Assembly (NCBI GenBank): GCA_000310025.1 | Contig: FN648616.1 | Span: forward strand, 1-64,000 | Source: Ectocarpus siliculosus | Taxonomy: Eukaryota; Sar; Phaeophyceae; Ectocarpales; Ectocarpaceae | Direction: 5' to 3' | Length of the DNA: 64,000 nt | In this document: positions 10,448 through 24,278 of the stretch, piece after piece | How positions within the stretch are numbered: the first letter of the stretch is position 1 | How the letters are laid out: every line of letters begins with the position of its first letter | Program-made: the position numbers and the translations under genes | Notes under the pieces: model-generated | The model's input: only the letters and a program-made list of their open reading frames with translations | Told to the model about the DNA's origin: nothing | Database searches by the model: none

Positions 10448-13335
10448 TTTTTAGGAGCCTTCGAGCTAACCTGTTATTCGTTGGATGATTCCACGTCCGG
10501 ACGGACCCCATCGCATAGATAGAAGGTAGAAGAAGTCTGGGTGATATATTTGTTGGTGTCGTTGTCGCTTTGGCACCGCGTTGTGAGGTGTTTCTTGGTG
10601 TCCGGATCATGACGCGCGGAGCAATAGCTAGCGGAGTAGCTGAGCAAAAGCGGTCCGTTCAACTGAAAGTCAACAGGCAGTTATCACGGAATCCGAGATG
10701 TGAAGGAGGTCCTCGGAGAGAGATCTGTAGAGAATCATAGGGGCCGGGCATAGGCATCGACGGCGGCAGAGTATCGCTTTTCAGTAGGCCTTTGTCTTGG
10801 AAGGGAGCCTCTTCTTACGGCAATCATGTCGGTCGCAGTAGAATCACTGGCAGAGTCACGTGTTCCCACGACTTTAAATGCCTTCATGACACAGGATGGA
10901 CGTGTTTGTATGCGATTTAGTGTGTTTCTCAGTTGTTTTGCAAGACCCACTAAACTTGAAGACACACAGAGTGCCGAAAACCAATGCCGAAATCAGCGTT
11001 GGTGAGCAACGGTAAAGGATAATAATCTTGCGCCCAAGAAGAGGGTGACGAGCAACGAGCAATCCAGCTTTTTTTTTCTGTCTCCACCGAACGCTGACTG
11101 ACGTTGAGTAGATTCAGAAGGCTCGGTATTTCACCGGTAGGCCAAATCTTGTTGGTGGCACTGTACTACTGTAGGCCGTGAAATACAACAATTTCGCCAA
11201 CTCGTGCAAAATTGCTGACGGGCCGAGTCGAAGGTAGGTCAAAAGGAGGCCCGTCGCTGATTATTGCAGCAAGTTCGCTCGTATATTGTCTACTCGTACG
11301 CGAACGAACGGAAAATGGATGGCAAATACCGTGAGCGAAAGGATGGCAAACCCGTGATAACCAGCACGTTCTCCGGCAGCAGTTGCATTTTTCAATAAAA
11401 AAGCGCATCCAAGCCATCAATATGCCGTAGCGGTCCACGAAACTCTGATCCATTTGGTGAAGCCTACATAGAAGGCGTAACACGCTCGGAATTGAATTGA
11501 AGTGCACAAGGAAATTGATCTGTTCACACAATTCTGCTTTGACATGCACACGTACGTACATACACCAGTGTAGGGCGGCGGGGCCCGAATCCTCGCGAAT
11601 CCTAAGGCAAATAAATGAGAGTACATACAGCCAGTAGGAGCTGGGTGTGTACAATGAACGCAGATCACAGAACGTACAAAACAAAGAGAGGAGGAGCGGG
11701 GCGAGAGCAACGTGCGATGGGAAGGAGGGACTCCTAGTATCATGGCGAACCTGTTGCTGTACAAGTACACAAACACTCAAGTTCTGTCGTTCTGTTCTAC
11801 CCATCGCAACGAGGGCCTATTTTGAATAAGCTTTTCACCCGCATCATTGTCCGTATGTAACATGCAACTCAGAACAAGAAAAAAATGATGCCGAAAAATA
11901 ATGTGTCGGAAAAAAGAAAAAATAACGGAGAACGGCAGAAAAAAACGTGTTGCGCCGACAGCGGCGGCTGCGGACCAGGCAGCCAGCTCCTTCATGTTTG
12001 GCACCGCGCACGTCCTCCTACACCTCTACACACACACACTTTGTTTTGGATCAGCCGGCACTGGGATCTAGGCGGGGTGTGTCTTGCGAAGAAGATCCCG
12101 TATGGGACTTGAGAGGTGCAGTGGGAACGGCCGGTGTGGCAGTCAGCGGCTTCTCATCGGCTGCGACAGTTGCTCCGACATCTATCTCCGAACAACGGAG
12201 ACTTCCCGCCCGTGAAATTTGGTGGGGTGTATATATAGGTGAGTGTCATGCGCATCCCGGACGTATCTCATATCATGCGTGCGCCTTTGTGTTGTACAGA
12301 TGAGTTAAGGCAACCGCAGCGGTGGACATCATGGATAGGTGAATGTTTTCTAGATGCTTCCTTCTGTTCCCGTCCTTCACCGCGCGATTACTTGTACGAC
12401 ACATATCGACATGGTTTCAGAGTTCTCCCTGCGGAAAGAACGTTGGTGCAGCAGTTTGCATGCACGATACACTATTTGCCCACCATACTTGGAACGACAC
12501 GCCTCGCTCTAGCACGATGCCATCACGTTGTTACGCCTGCCACGTAGCATACAACAAGGCAAGCCGATGCTCTCTTCACCAATCAATTTGCACTCTTTTG
12601 TACAACGGCATGGTTCATAAACTCTCAGTCAGGCACGTAAATATCAACCGACCCACCAGCACTGCGTGACCGAGGGGTCATCAGAAAAAGCAAGTAATTA
12701 TTACACTGCATACTTTGTTGCAATTTTGTTGGTTTTCTTGATTTCAAAATGAGCGTGTTCAGCAATTGTACTATGTAGATTTAAATATCATGTAGATCAG
12801 ATAGATTCAACTTGCGATCATCCGGCCAAGCTGTCAAACAATACTGCGCCTGTTCCCTGTGAAGGCCACATATATATATTTTTCAACACACGACATGACG
12901 GAGGGCATCTCCTCGATAATTTTGTCGATAATTTTGTCCGTTGACCTTGGTCGAGAGCACTATGTACAGGAAATGTAGACCAAAATGCATCCACAATGTA
13001 CAGATGCTTTCGCTCTAGCGCCAGCTGTTTTCACTGTACAATTCAGTGTGTTGTAGTATATTGGCTATTAGAGGCTTGAGCACACTCATAAGATGCCCAG
13101 TTTCCAGCCGGCTTCCCTCCAATCACTGAAAAGACTTCAGCACATACATCCCTTTCGACTGTGATTACATCTCGAACGGCTCCGACTGTGAGGTTATGAA
13201 TACTTTCCTGTGAGGTTTGGCGGAGCGACATATCGAATCACACTATCGAAGGTAGACAGCAGTCGATGAAGGCACCAACAGTAGCTATCAATAGTCATTC
13301 ACGCGTAGTATAACGCAGGGATTCGACCTTATATT
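10448..13335. other. Intergenic, no gene recognised
   Basis: Only short ORFs without recognisable domains or good splice context. An AT-rich stretch lies near 12,700-12,900. Confidence 0.45.
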
Positions 13336-14151
13336 ATGCTACAGGTTTCAGCCATGGCGACAACCACAGGGCCGAGCAATTCTGCGACGACAATGCAAAA
13401 GGAAGTACGGAGACAAAAGTGGGCTCTCTTCCTCTTTGGTAATTTACTGACGATTGGCAGCGTCATCTACGAGTTGAAGTCCCTCGACCTGTGTTTCGTA
13501 GAGGGCGAAACCTACCGCAATTCCATCGGTTTCGCGGAGGCTGGCGACACTAGTGATGTTGAACGCTTCGTGGTTGGAGCCCTGTGGTTGGGAGTCGTGT
13601 ACGAGATGTTATCCGCACTTGTGCTGTCCACAATATACTCGTCTCCGCTTGACGCAAAGTCCGCTCACAAAGTCCCTCCGAACGATAACCGTGGTCATTG
13701 CGCAAGGTTGTTTTTACGGTTTCTTACGCCGTGTACGTGGGGGGTTCTGCTCATCTTGGTCGGGATGGCTAGCTTCAGATTTGCTACTTTTCGGTCTTGC
13801 GACACCAATGGTGGAACTTGGTTGACAGACTATCTTGTCGTGTCTGGAATTGGCATGTTATTGTTTGGTTTCGTTTTCCTCATTTTTTTCATGGCAATTT
13901 TCCTTCCCATCTTCGCCTGTTGCTGTGCGTGTGTCAGAATCTTAAGCAACAAGCTGTTGAAAACGTTTCCCTACATCGAGTTATTTTGGCAGTTGCAAAA
14001 TGTCGTTTTCGGCTATCGCTCAGGCGCTTTCAATCTGTATGTTGCGGTGGCGCTTGGCATCGTGGAGGTGATCGGAGCGGTGTTCAGTGAGCGCGGGAGT
14101 TGCCTGTTGCCGCCTCCTGCGAGGGTTCTCGCTCAAGCAGTAGAAGTATGA
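13336..14151 (+). CDS. Multi-pass membrane protein of unknown function
   Basis: An open frame of 271 residues ending in TGA at 14149-14151. Two starts are possible. The ATG at 13354 (context CAGCCATGGCG) fits a eukaryotic initiation context better than the one at 13336. About five hydrophobic segments are visible: around residues 29-48 (WALFLFGNLLTIGSVIY), 80-102 (VVGALWLGVVYEMLSALVLS), 128-150 (TPCTWGVLLILVGMASF), 165-200 (VVSGIGMLLFGFVFLIFF, then a Cys cluster ACCCACV) and 236-256 (LYVAVALGIVEVIGAVFS). I do not recognise the family. Good hydrophobic periodicity and an intact frame support a real gene. An upstream 5' exon cannot be excluded. Confidence 0.65.
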   Translation: MLQVSAMATTTGPSNSATTMQKEVRRQKWALFLFGNLLTIGSVIYELKSLDLCFVEGETYRNSIGFAEAGDTSDVERFVVGALWLGVVYEMLSALVLSTIYSSPLDAKSAHKVPPNDNRGHCARLFLRFLTPCTWGVLLILVGMASFRFATFRSCDTNGGTWLTDYLVVSGIGMLLFGFVFLIFFMAIFLPIFACCCACVRILSNKLLKTFPYIELFWQLQNVVFGYRSGAFNLYVAVALGIVEVIGAVFSERGSCLLPPPARVLAQAVEV

Positions 14152-14625
14152 TCGTCAGCCAATGGCTACGAAATTGGATATTACCGTAGTTTGCGTTTCG
14201 CTTGGTTCCTGGACCAAGAACAGCACGGGCGCAACCGAGTGATATGGGCTCTGCACTTGCAGACGTGTCGCTGGGCGAGACATGGTATATAGTCTTCGGA
14301 CCGCCAGCCCCTTGGCAGGAGTAAGGGTGTCTCTCGGCATCCACCTCATTGGGTAGCATAAGGAGAGATTCTACATCATTGATTCGTAGGAAGTGGAATT
14401 TTTTGGGAAAAAAAAAAGAAACGCCACACATGAAAGATGTCAGCCAAGGGCTACAGCGCAATGGTTCTGAGAAGCGCCCGGGTTGCTCCAGACAACCCCA
14501 TGCCATGTTAAGAACACATGCGTCCTCCCGACGTTTACCGGCTCAAGTCCAAGCGTGCAATTGAAGCGACAGGAGACCGACAAAGCCTAAAGTCATCCAG
14601 TTGCAAGGATCGCCAAAAGTAGGTG

Positions 14626-17600
14626 TCAGTCGCTTTTCTCGTGAGCACCATAGAGAAAGAAATCACTGCCTGCCTGCTTGCAGAGCGAGTCTACGAACTC
14701 CCTATCAAACTTCCCGTACAAGTCATCCAAGCGACCTCCAGCAATACCAACATTCTCTGGTTCATCTTCCACAATCTGGTCTGTCCCCTCTGTTGCGTCG
14801 GTGATGATGAGGTTCTGGTCACTTTTGGTGCCTTCTCCTCCGGTAGTTCGAGAGTGATCTGCTCTGCCAACTATCAGGGCGGATACCGGGGGCGCTTCGC
14901 TTAGGGAGACCACCTGCGTGCAGTTTGAGGGCCCCACGCGAGAACAAATGCGCTCAATAAGCAACGGTGTTTGCGAGTCATGGGCATTTGCTGTTTTCAT
15001 TTCTGCAAAAACCGCCAGATTTCTCGACGACGCGACGAAAGGATAAAGTCTGTGGGTGTTCTGCTTGGTATCCAAGTATCTCGGGTCCATTTGCGCCCTA
15101 TACAGTGGTGCTAGCCCTGACCCAAGCCCCAAAGTTAGACACTTGTGGTGTTTGCGGAAGTTACAGCATCCCAAAAGACTCACATGTCCCAACCTGCAGA
15201 AATAGTAGTCACCAATGCCCACGAGTGCTTTGTGCAAAATGCGAGGGATATCTTCTTGACAACCCTCTTAGTAGTGGCGGAACGATGACGGAAAAATCAT
15301 GTATCCAGAAAACGTGCCCACAACGATGCCAAGGTGTAAAGTGCTGACTTCATCGTACTGGCAGAACGAGACGTGGCCCCAATCCATTATCTCCCCACGT
15401 TAAGCACCTGCGCTCAGGCCATCCTATCACTTACTTTTTTGTTCAGACTTAGGAAGATGAACATATTATTGAGTCTGGAGCTCTTTCCTCCCAGCAGGTC
15501 GCGTACTGTTCAATGTCTCAAGGAATGATTGCATGGTGACCGCCCTCGCGGCCCCAGTGAAACTGTCATGTTTCTTCTCTTCTTGACGGGGAAATACTCA
15601 CCTGAGCGAGGGCCGTTCGCAATATCCAGTTGAACCGGAGACCGGCAGCTTTGCAAGCATGCGTGCACGTGAGGACCCCCTTGTGGGGCAACCCCTCTTC
15701 TGTGTTCCATAGAACCGGCAACATCCATCCCGGGATGGGGGTGTCGTACCTGCGACATGTCGTGTTAGCCACGAAAACAATGTGACTTGATGTTGGCCTG
15801 CCGTATTCACCTGCCACCACCTCTTGGCAGAGCGTAGAGCTTTTCCCACCAACCTCGAGCAGCTTTGCCCCTCTGTTTATATATCATCGCAAGAGACGTT
15901 AGGTGCCGTAACGTGCAAAACTGCTACAGTAACCGTAGCCCAAACCCTAACCCTCGGTTTCCAAGGCATGCCCTCGCATCCTTGCCGGACGAGGTCGGGT
16001 GTCCTTGACATGCATGTATACAACAAATACGGCCTCTGTTGATGCTCACATTGACCACCGAAATGACGATGATGGCCAGAGCTCGCCTTGCTGATCGAAC
16101 ACCAGGTGTATCAGCATCTACGTCCAAAACGAGGCAGCAAGGGGTGGGTGCGACCGTATCAAAAGCAACGTTCTGGAAATAAATGATGCGTGGCATTATG
16201 CGAAATCTTACGATGTTAAGGACATTCCAAGTGAAAAGGCTTTGACGCTGGCACTAGAAGTTTGGCAGGGAAAGGAACCAAACCCGCGTGTATCTAGCCC
16301 CGGATTGGGCGGGAGTTGAACAGGGCGTGCATGCATGCAAATAGTCGGCCGAAGCAATATAGAAATAACCATTCAAAACTAGTCGAAAACGCTTTCGCTG
16401 CTTTTTAGGCTTCACCTCATCTAGCTTGGTTCCGCGACATCACAAGGAAATGCACAATCTGAAATGGTCCCGATTTTGCAGTTGTTCGGAAGCATTGTAC
16501 ATAATCTATCTCGAGAACCCCGTCGTTTCTCTGACGCCGCTGCAAGGGTTGTGCTGTACCTAACAATAATATCACCAACATTATTTAGCGGAATGCCTGC
16601 TACTTTTCCCAAGTTCAAAAATGCATACCGCCCTGTCATTTGAACATGGGGGCTGGCACGGCCCCTTTGGTCGCCAGAGGTTGTGCCCGAGACACAATAT
16701 TGAAGTACACTTGCGTCGTTTCATGGCATCTCGTTGAGTGTAAGAGTCTAGACATGCACCGCTACAAACCCAACGGGCTTTCTTCAGCGTCTCTCCGTCG
16801 ACCGTTAGTGACACCTGCTCAAGGGTTTTCTGTATGCCAACGCTCGACGCGAGGATCTGCTTCAAGCCTAACTGTTTTGATATGTCCTTCGTTGGAAAAT
16901 GTAATCCAGAGGCCACCGGTGTCCCCTTTTCACAAATCCAGGGAAGTCTCGACCATGACGATGTGTTGCCCCTCTCCACAACAATAATAGAGGGATATAC
17001 GTCCGAGTAGCGCTGCAAACCAAGGACTGGACGCTTGGGGCCCAGTGGCCTAGGTGAAGGCATCCACCAAGCAATATTCGCTAGGGAACGGGGAACATGT
17101 TGGTTGTAAGACACGGTAGAAAAGTATTGTACTCATTTGAACAGAAGAGCACACCCCTCCAACCAATCCCACCTTCGCCACCTGACGCTCCTCCCGTATA
17201 TCTAGCGAGAGCTCCATATATCCTTCAGGCCGACATGGATTCCAGGCTGCCAACCAACCCACCCGCTTAATAACAAAGGCTTGCGCAAGGTCTTCCAGAC
17301 AACCAACAAGGGTCATGTAGTCGTACACGTCGACCTGTACAATGGACAATGTGACGGAACGTCGCTTGCTGGTCAAGCTACAGAGCACCTCTTGCCATCT
17401 ACTTCTGAGATTTCAGTACTTAGATTCCTCCATCATCACCTTGTACTACCGAGTGTATTAGACAGGAAAACTCGGCTACAACATGATCCCGTTGGATCAT
17501 GAAGTCGTGCGAAATGCCGATTTGTTTGAGCACATACGTGCCTGCAGCAATTTGTGGCACATTGAAATAACTGATACTCGCATTTTTGCGTCCTCCTTGG

Positions 17601-20600
17601 GGTCTCATCGTATGTGCTACACAACTGTGGCGTGCTCTTCCGAACCAAATTGATCATTCACCCCCCCAGTCTCATTTCTTCAATAATGCTGACATGTCAT
17701 TGAAAAAAAAAACACAACGACTCCCGCTCTATCCGGTGGGTCGGTGCGAGGTTGCACTGTTATGCTTGTACAGCCGATGAGGGCGTTGGTACCAAAGATT
17801 CACGTAAATTGTGATGTCCGAACGACACAGGCCGTAACTCCGTTTTGGGGCAAAGAATGGCGATGTGCCTCTCGCGATTCTCACAATGCGCGGGTAGACC
17901 GAGACGACGAAGTCGACGAGAACGTCCTGAAGGAAGTCGTCTCCTTCGTAGGCTTCTTTCACCGCCAGCAGTACGAACCGGCACTGCTTGACGAAGCGAC
18001 AAAACATGCCAGGACGCAGACAATGAGTACAGATGAAGTGTTCGAGAGTCTGTAAGGTCCGACTTCGTTTCATGCTCGTTGTTTGGGTTATAACCTGACG
18101 CAACAAAAAGGAACATGTTTTCCGCTCGACTCCGTTCCGAATACTCTCACGGCGGAGAGGAGCAGACGATCGAGGACAACACGGCTTTGACTAAGCGATG
18201 CACACAGGTGCGAAACTGCCACAAAAGAACGCAAGACGATCACAGAAGTGATTCTAAACAGTAGGCACAAACCTGATCGATGGAAAACCACTTGTCCGCC
18301 ATCAGCTCGTCCAGTCGGCAAGCCATAGTGTTGATTCCGATGGTTGCCTGAAGATCCATGCCCGTCAAGGACGGGCCTGTTGACGATCTCGACGAATTCG
18401 ATTTGGTCCCTGTTGCGTTACGCCCCTTCCCTGTAAGCGTTCAAGAAGGGAAGGAAGCAAGAACGCCAAGGGCACAATGAGAATCGAGTTTCTACTTGTA
18501 GAGACCAGCTTTGATATTTCTTCAACCAACGATTCTTTGGGATGTTCGTAGCGATCACTACAGGCTGTCTCGGGGTCCTCGGCAGGGTCATCGTCACTCC
18601 ACGTGCAGCTTTTGGGCATCCGTAAACCGGTTGTTTGCCCACGATGTAGTCGTCGTGTGCGCCGACGGTGAAAAGTAAGCGAGTGTGCCAGCACCCTATA
18701 TTTTCTTGGCCGACTTCAACAAGGTGTGGAATCACAAAATCACCAACATGCCACATTGTGTGGGGTTCAATCGTTTTTGTCCGTGAGCACGACGAAAATC
18801 GGAAATACTGTTGTACGACACCTAAAATAGCGACGGGTGGCGGCCAAGCACCGTACATCACAGCAATCCTAGCGGATACATTGAAGGGAATCACAAATGC
18901 CTGGCCATGGCAGTGCATCATGCATGACGCGAGGCGCGTGCTTGGTGCGGTGTACCCAACACGTACACCCAACATGTACAAGGAAACTCCTCTACCTCAG
19001 GCGAAAAGCGTACCCGTGCGCGAGATGACTCTCTCGTTCAGCCCATCGTGATGCGCTTGTGTAGAGTCTCTTGTTGGAGATACGGTGGATATCCGTCTTA
19101 AGGGTACAATAGATTCCGGTCGTGGCGGCAGTATAGATTGCCGTCTTGCTGGCGCTGGCAATACAGATTGCCGTCTTGTTGGCAGGACCTGCCGTACACA
19201 ATTACACCGGTCGAACGTAAAGAGCTACTGCTGCAGGCACGCAGAGAATTCTCGAATAGTCACGAGCCCCGAAGACCTTGTAAACGTCAAAACCAGTGCC
19301 AACATCCACACGGACGTGCACAATCAAAACACTTGACCTTTTCGGGTCTTATCCCCTGCACTCAAAGATCGTCGAATTCTTCGTTCGTGGTTCACAGAAA
19401 ACACCATTTCACGATGACACAACTCGTTTCCAAGACAATTATCGTGAGGGCTTCTGCACGTGGTGTATATATTCTCACCATGCATCCTCAATTTTGTTTG
19501 ACTGCCAAGCGAGCAATAATCATGTCAACACCGAACCCCAAATAACGTGCAGGACCCATTGTGTGCACGTCGAAAACCCCACCCAGGCACGTTGACGCTC
19601 GTCGAAACCCCCCACCTTCTCTTCGGGATAGACCACAAACGTAGGGTTAGGGATAGGGTTGATCGTGGAGCTCCAGCCTCATTTTGGACTTAGTCGAACA
19701 TTCATTGGATTCTGACCTGTTTAGAGACCGCCCCGTTCGCTATTTTGTCCACAGCACTTGGCCTAGTTGGGATGGTCTTGTTTCCCATCGGCTGGCCTTC
19801 GCCGGTCATGAGGAAGTGCAGGTATTCGAACATCTTTCGAGTTCGCGGGCGGGGCGGCGACTGGCAAGGGCGGCGAAAAACAAATTTGCAAAGTTCCGAA
19901 GCGCCAGTCAACTTCACCCGGATGTTCGTACATTTGACAGAGCAGGCGAGAGGTACGGAGGCCACGGAGGGGTACTGCTCTTTGTTGAAAATGGCACGCA
20001 CACATGTGCATCCGGAACAACATCGCCCACAAGACAAGCGCTCTTCCTCCACGACAGCGTTGCCAATCGGCTTGAAGGAATATTACCGCTCCTACCACCT
20101 GCGTGATCAAAGTTGCTCTACTTGGAATACGCTTCGTCTAATTTGGCGTGAAAATACACACGTTTCGTACTGCCTCATCAATCACGTGGCCCCGTTCAAC
20201 GGGAACAGAGGCCTTTTCGTCGCCAGCGTCTGGTGATCCTTCGGCATCCACGACATCGGCCGCATCTCCACCAGTCCAAGCTTCCTCATCGCCTAGTCCA
20301 ACCTTCTTCAGCATGTAGCAGAACGTCGTTGTACTCATGCAATGTGTTCTTCCGGCCAGCGCGCCTTGATCGCTCCTAAAGGGTGGACGCGATGTTGACA
20401 CATAGTCGATCTCCAGAGTGCCCGCCTGGCTCCGATGTATTTTGGGTCCGCCAAACGAATTCAATGGTTGCCAAGGTTGGGGTCGGGTCGAACGGTGACG
20501 TTGTGTAGGCTTTGGACGACTGAGGTCGTCAAGATCGATCCACCCAGACTATTGCACGGAGATCCACCCACATCGTTTTACCCATTGTTTTTTTTTCCGT

Positions 20601-21495
20601 GGGTGAACGTGTTGGGATGGACTTGAACTGCACCAACAACGATATTTATCGTCCCTGTCTGGGTCCCGAAATCTGCACCGGCGTCGCGTTACGAACAATA
20701 ATGCAATGGTTCTACGCTTCACAAACCAAAGCCACGCAAGATAGAAGCACCTCCGACAAACGTTAAAACTTTGGAAAAAAAAAAATAATAACCAGTGAAC
20801 GCTTCACGGCCCATGCCACGGGAGTATTGAGCAACGCCAACGACGGGGTAGCGCCTGTGGCCAGCGCTGCCCGAACAGTATGGGTGGTAATAACGTAGGG
20901 AAACGAACGATCGGCTACCATAAAACCGAGGCAAACATTGATGGTTAACACTGGAGTGCACTAGGTCTGTCGCACGCTTGCTTGCGGTGTACGACACTCA
21001 AGCTGTGGCAACACATCTCGCTGCTGCTAATGTTGTGAGTTACTGCGAACAGCACTGTTGAAAGCTTTCCCACATGGCATGAATCGCGCGCACCTGGGGC
21101 AGTGCGTCCAAAATGGTACCCTTCAAGCGGTAAGGCTTGCCGTTCACGGTTTCATTCCGAGTATTGTTCCAGTTCCCCTTCTGAGATGCGTCAAACACCG
21201 ACAGATGCCCAGTCTGACGCGCTAGCTTTTCCATATTGTTGCATTCTAAGATCTGAATCGCGTGCGCACACGCACGCACACAAACGGGGAAGCGCGGGGG
21301 CAAAAAGCTCGAGGAACAGGGCTATCGTTTCAGGTTCGGTAGCACCAGCTTCGGGGCTTACGACTGGTCACCCCATCCAAGTGACGAGCTTGAACGATAC
21401 GCGGACGTGGGATAAATATTCTGGTGAAGAGCTTAACGTAGACTGTACATTTTCTTTCGGATTGGTTGAAAAGTACCGTTTTTGGTCACAGCAGA

Positions 21496-21538
<43 letters not shown>

Positions 21539-23644
21539 CCACGTTGGTCGGGAACGCAGCACGCCAACCCTTCGACTGCGCTGCACCACGTGGTCAAGTA
21601 CTCTTCTATTAGGCGGCGCCCAATGGACTTCTTCGTCATCGTCTATTTCGCGGCAAAACCGGAACGCTCGCTCAATATTTCGACATGCATCCTCCACCAC
21701 GGACGCATGGCATGCTATATTTTACCCGTCCGTCTTGAGTCTTGGCTGAGTGTGCCAATAGTTTTGTGCCGTGCCCTGCAGTTATTCAGCCGAATAGTAA
21801 TAATTCCTGCGGCAATGACGTGTTGACCCCGTCTGTCTGGCTGCCTGGTAATTCTTGCTGTTACTCATGCACCCTGACCGCGTGAGAAACAAGTTACGGT
21901 ACCTTCCGAGCAGCAAGCTGGTGCATCGGCTTGCTCAGGTCCAGTTCGTAGTGCCCCATCGGGGTCCCCATGAGTGGCCGGTAAGCCGGGCCAAGCTCGT
22001 GCCTCAGCCTGCGCCTTTCGTCCAGGTCCCTTTGGAAACGAAAGAGGTGACCGCATGTGTTCGCAGACGAGTGAGCTGGTCGTGGTCTCGACGCAACAGC
22101 ACTCGGTGGATGCCTCGGAGCCAACAGCTATCTGTGGCAAACAACGTCGGCAATCTTCAAATGTGCTTCCGACCTATTCTTCACTGTTCCCCGCGTAGTA
22201 TATACGTACATATTTTCTCAGCAGGATGCCTTTGGTCCAAGTTCGGACGGGACGAACGCAGCATCGCAAGCTGTCTTGCGTCGGCCACCGAGTGGATGGT
22301 GGATGTAAAGTAAGCACTGAGGCTGGTACCTTGCGCAGCGACGCATGGCGTCTGGTCGGCACAGCACCGCACAATTGCAGGCCGCTGAAAGCAACGTGTT
22401 ATGTGCTTAATGATGGCATTCACCCCGGTTACGACCGAGTTTTCCCGCATGGCTTCTCGACAATGGGTGTTATAGATAACAGTCAAGAGCCTCCCAAGGC
22501 GGGATCTCGTTGGCGACATACCGCGTTGCGACTACGACTCCTTCGGCGCACAAGTACGCTACAGCCGCTCTTTCGGTTCTCCTCCAAGACGGTGCAGTTC
22601 AATGGAATCCCCTAACGCAACCATGGGGTAGATAGATAGAACGAGAGAGAAAGAGAGAGAAAGAGAGAGGCAGACAGACAGACAGACAAAAAGAGACAAA
22701 GACAGAGACAGGGACAGAGAGGAGAATAGCTCACACCAGCACACAGCATCACCTGAGAACGGTAGTCTTGAGCATACGAGCGTCACTTGGCGACTCCATT
22801 CTCGGGATGACCTTGGCCAGGGCTTTGAACTTGTCTCCCCCCACGTGCTGACTCGTGCAATAACGGAAAGGTGACAATTGTGCAGGTGCCATTACAATGC
22901 CATTACGTTGTGTGTCACACCCGAACCCTTCCCGCCGCTGTTGCCTGATTGACGAAGGAAAGAAACGCTGATGGCAACGCAAACGTTGACAACATCGTAG
23001 CGTTTCCGTCGAAATGTGGAGGGCTCGGCTTACATAATACTCTGCTCAAGAGGAAGACTTTTTCGCTCATATGGTTAGACCCTTCTCAAACGCACGGCAG
23101 CGTCGATGAGAAAGACTTGGTCTTGCGTGAAATACGGAATACGTTTACACCCGTTAGAGCCTCCTTCGAAACACACAGATGCATGTTAATGGCACTACCC
23201 CTCGGTGTTCAAAGTTCCCCTGTGCATAACGTACAAAGCTTTTCCCGTGAAGGCTGAACACAATTCCAAATATTTTGTCGTCCATTTACTACCTCTGACG
23301 AGTTCCTCTACGTTCAGACAAAGAAGACATTTGTATCGGGACACGCTCAGTCCTTCCCCCTGGGCATCTGCAAAATTACAGCATGGTACAATCCGTCTGC
23401 TGTAACCGTAAAGGTTTGTTTCACACTTCGATCTGATCTTCATTTGTTTTCTCTCACAGAAACCAAAACAGCCACCTTCAATTTCGAGACTTACCGCGCA
23501 GACGGTCCTGTACATCCTCATTCCCTGGTGTATACTGAGAGAAACGAAATTGAGAGCGTGCGCCATCACGTCTGCGAGGCCGTCGCCAATCCCGGACAGC
23601 ATCGCCAACAAGCCGTCCGTGCTCTCCAACGACGTGAGATATCC
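14626..23644 (-). CDS. Large multi-exon protein with a repeated module (uncharacterised protist family)
   Basis: Minus-strand exons supported by splice sites and joining phases: 23644-23495 (50 codons), 22937-22753, 22490-22330, 22075-21903, about 21.68-21.56 kb, 21252-21094, 20305-20162, 18347-18273, 18049-17885, about 17.60-17.45 kb (frame unresolved), 17334-17173, 16886-16770, and a last exon of about 15.00 kb to the stop at 14626. The first four join in phases 0, 2, 1 and 0. Two exons end in the same motif before a phase-0 donor: GHYELDLSK...AARK (22075-21903) and EGYMELSLDIREERQVAK (17334-17173). Exon 21252-21094 has DASQKGNW followed by NxTRNETVNGKP. From memory these motifs recall large uncharacterised oomycete and alga proteins, some with DUF4476; I cannot verify this. 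The 5' end is open. It could be the 3' continuation of the LRR/EF-hand gene, because that gene's last exon can also be read to a phase-0 GTTTGA donor and this first exon starts in phase 0. Exons between 18.4 and 20.1 kb are uncertain. Confidence 0.5.
19641..19660. repeat. Interstitial telomere-like TTAGGG block
   Basis: The sequence GTAGGGTTAGGGATAGGGTT. A CCCTAACCCT block also lies near 15,943. Both fall inside the predicted minus-strand gene, outside called exons. Confidence 0.5.
21499..21536. repeat. (GA)n microsatellite
   Basis: About 19 GA units, intronic in the minus-strand gene model. Confidence 0.95.
22640..22715. repeat. Purine-rich microsatellite (GAGA/ACAG mix)
   Basis: Imperfect GAGAAA, GACA and AGAC units, intronic in the minus-strand gene model between exons 22937-22753 and 22490-22330. 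Confidence 0.9.
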
Positions 23645-24278
23645 CTGGGAGAGTGAGCGAGAGAGCCACATGAAAACAACGAGAGAGGGAACAGATGGAC
23701 AGAGGGCTGGGGGCGGGGGGGGGGACGTCAAGAAGGGGAGGTTGGCGCACGATATTGGTGCATAGGCTATACGATAAATATCAACATCTTGTGTCACAAA
23801 GCGTAGCGAAATACGCGACAAATCAACACAACATCAACCTCAAAATGCCAGCGACAACAACAGCAATATCTGCGCGTGCTCTGTACCTGGTTGTGAAGGC
23901 GCTGGTACTCAAACTCAAGCCGCAACTGACCCTCCGGAGGGACTATCCACGGCTTGGTCAGGTTAGATTCTTCCGCCAGAAACGCCTGTTACAGCGGAGA
24001 GCGAGTTTCCGGCCAAGGCAAAGGAATCGCACGTTGGATGTGAGTCGCGCGTTGTTCGAAAACACTCTTTAGTGCACCGTGCAGGCACGCAGAGTAACGC
24101 GGGCATCGATGCCACGACGCCCTGAACCCGTGGCTTTCGTGACCACCGATGTTGACGACACTCGACGCCTTCTGGGACACCCTTTACTGTTTTCTGGGCC
24201 TGGACAACCGCGGGCTTACAAACCAAAGCCTGCGCAACATGCAGCTCCCGTCGACAAGTCGATAAACAGCGCCTGTAC

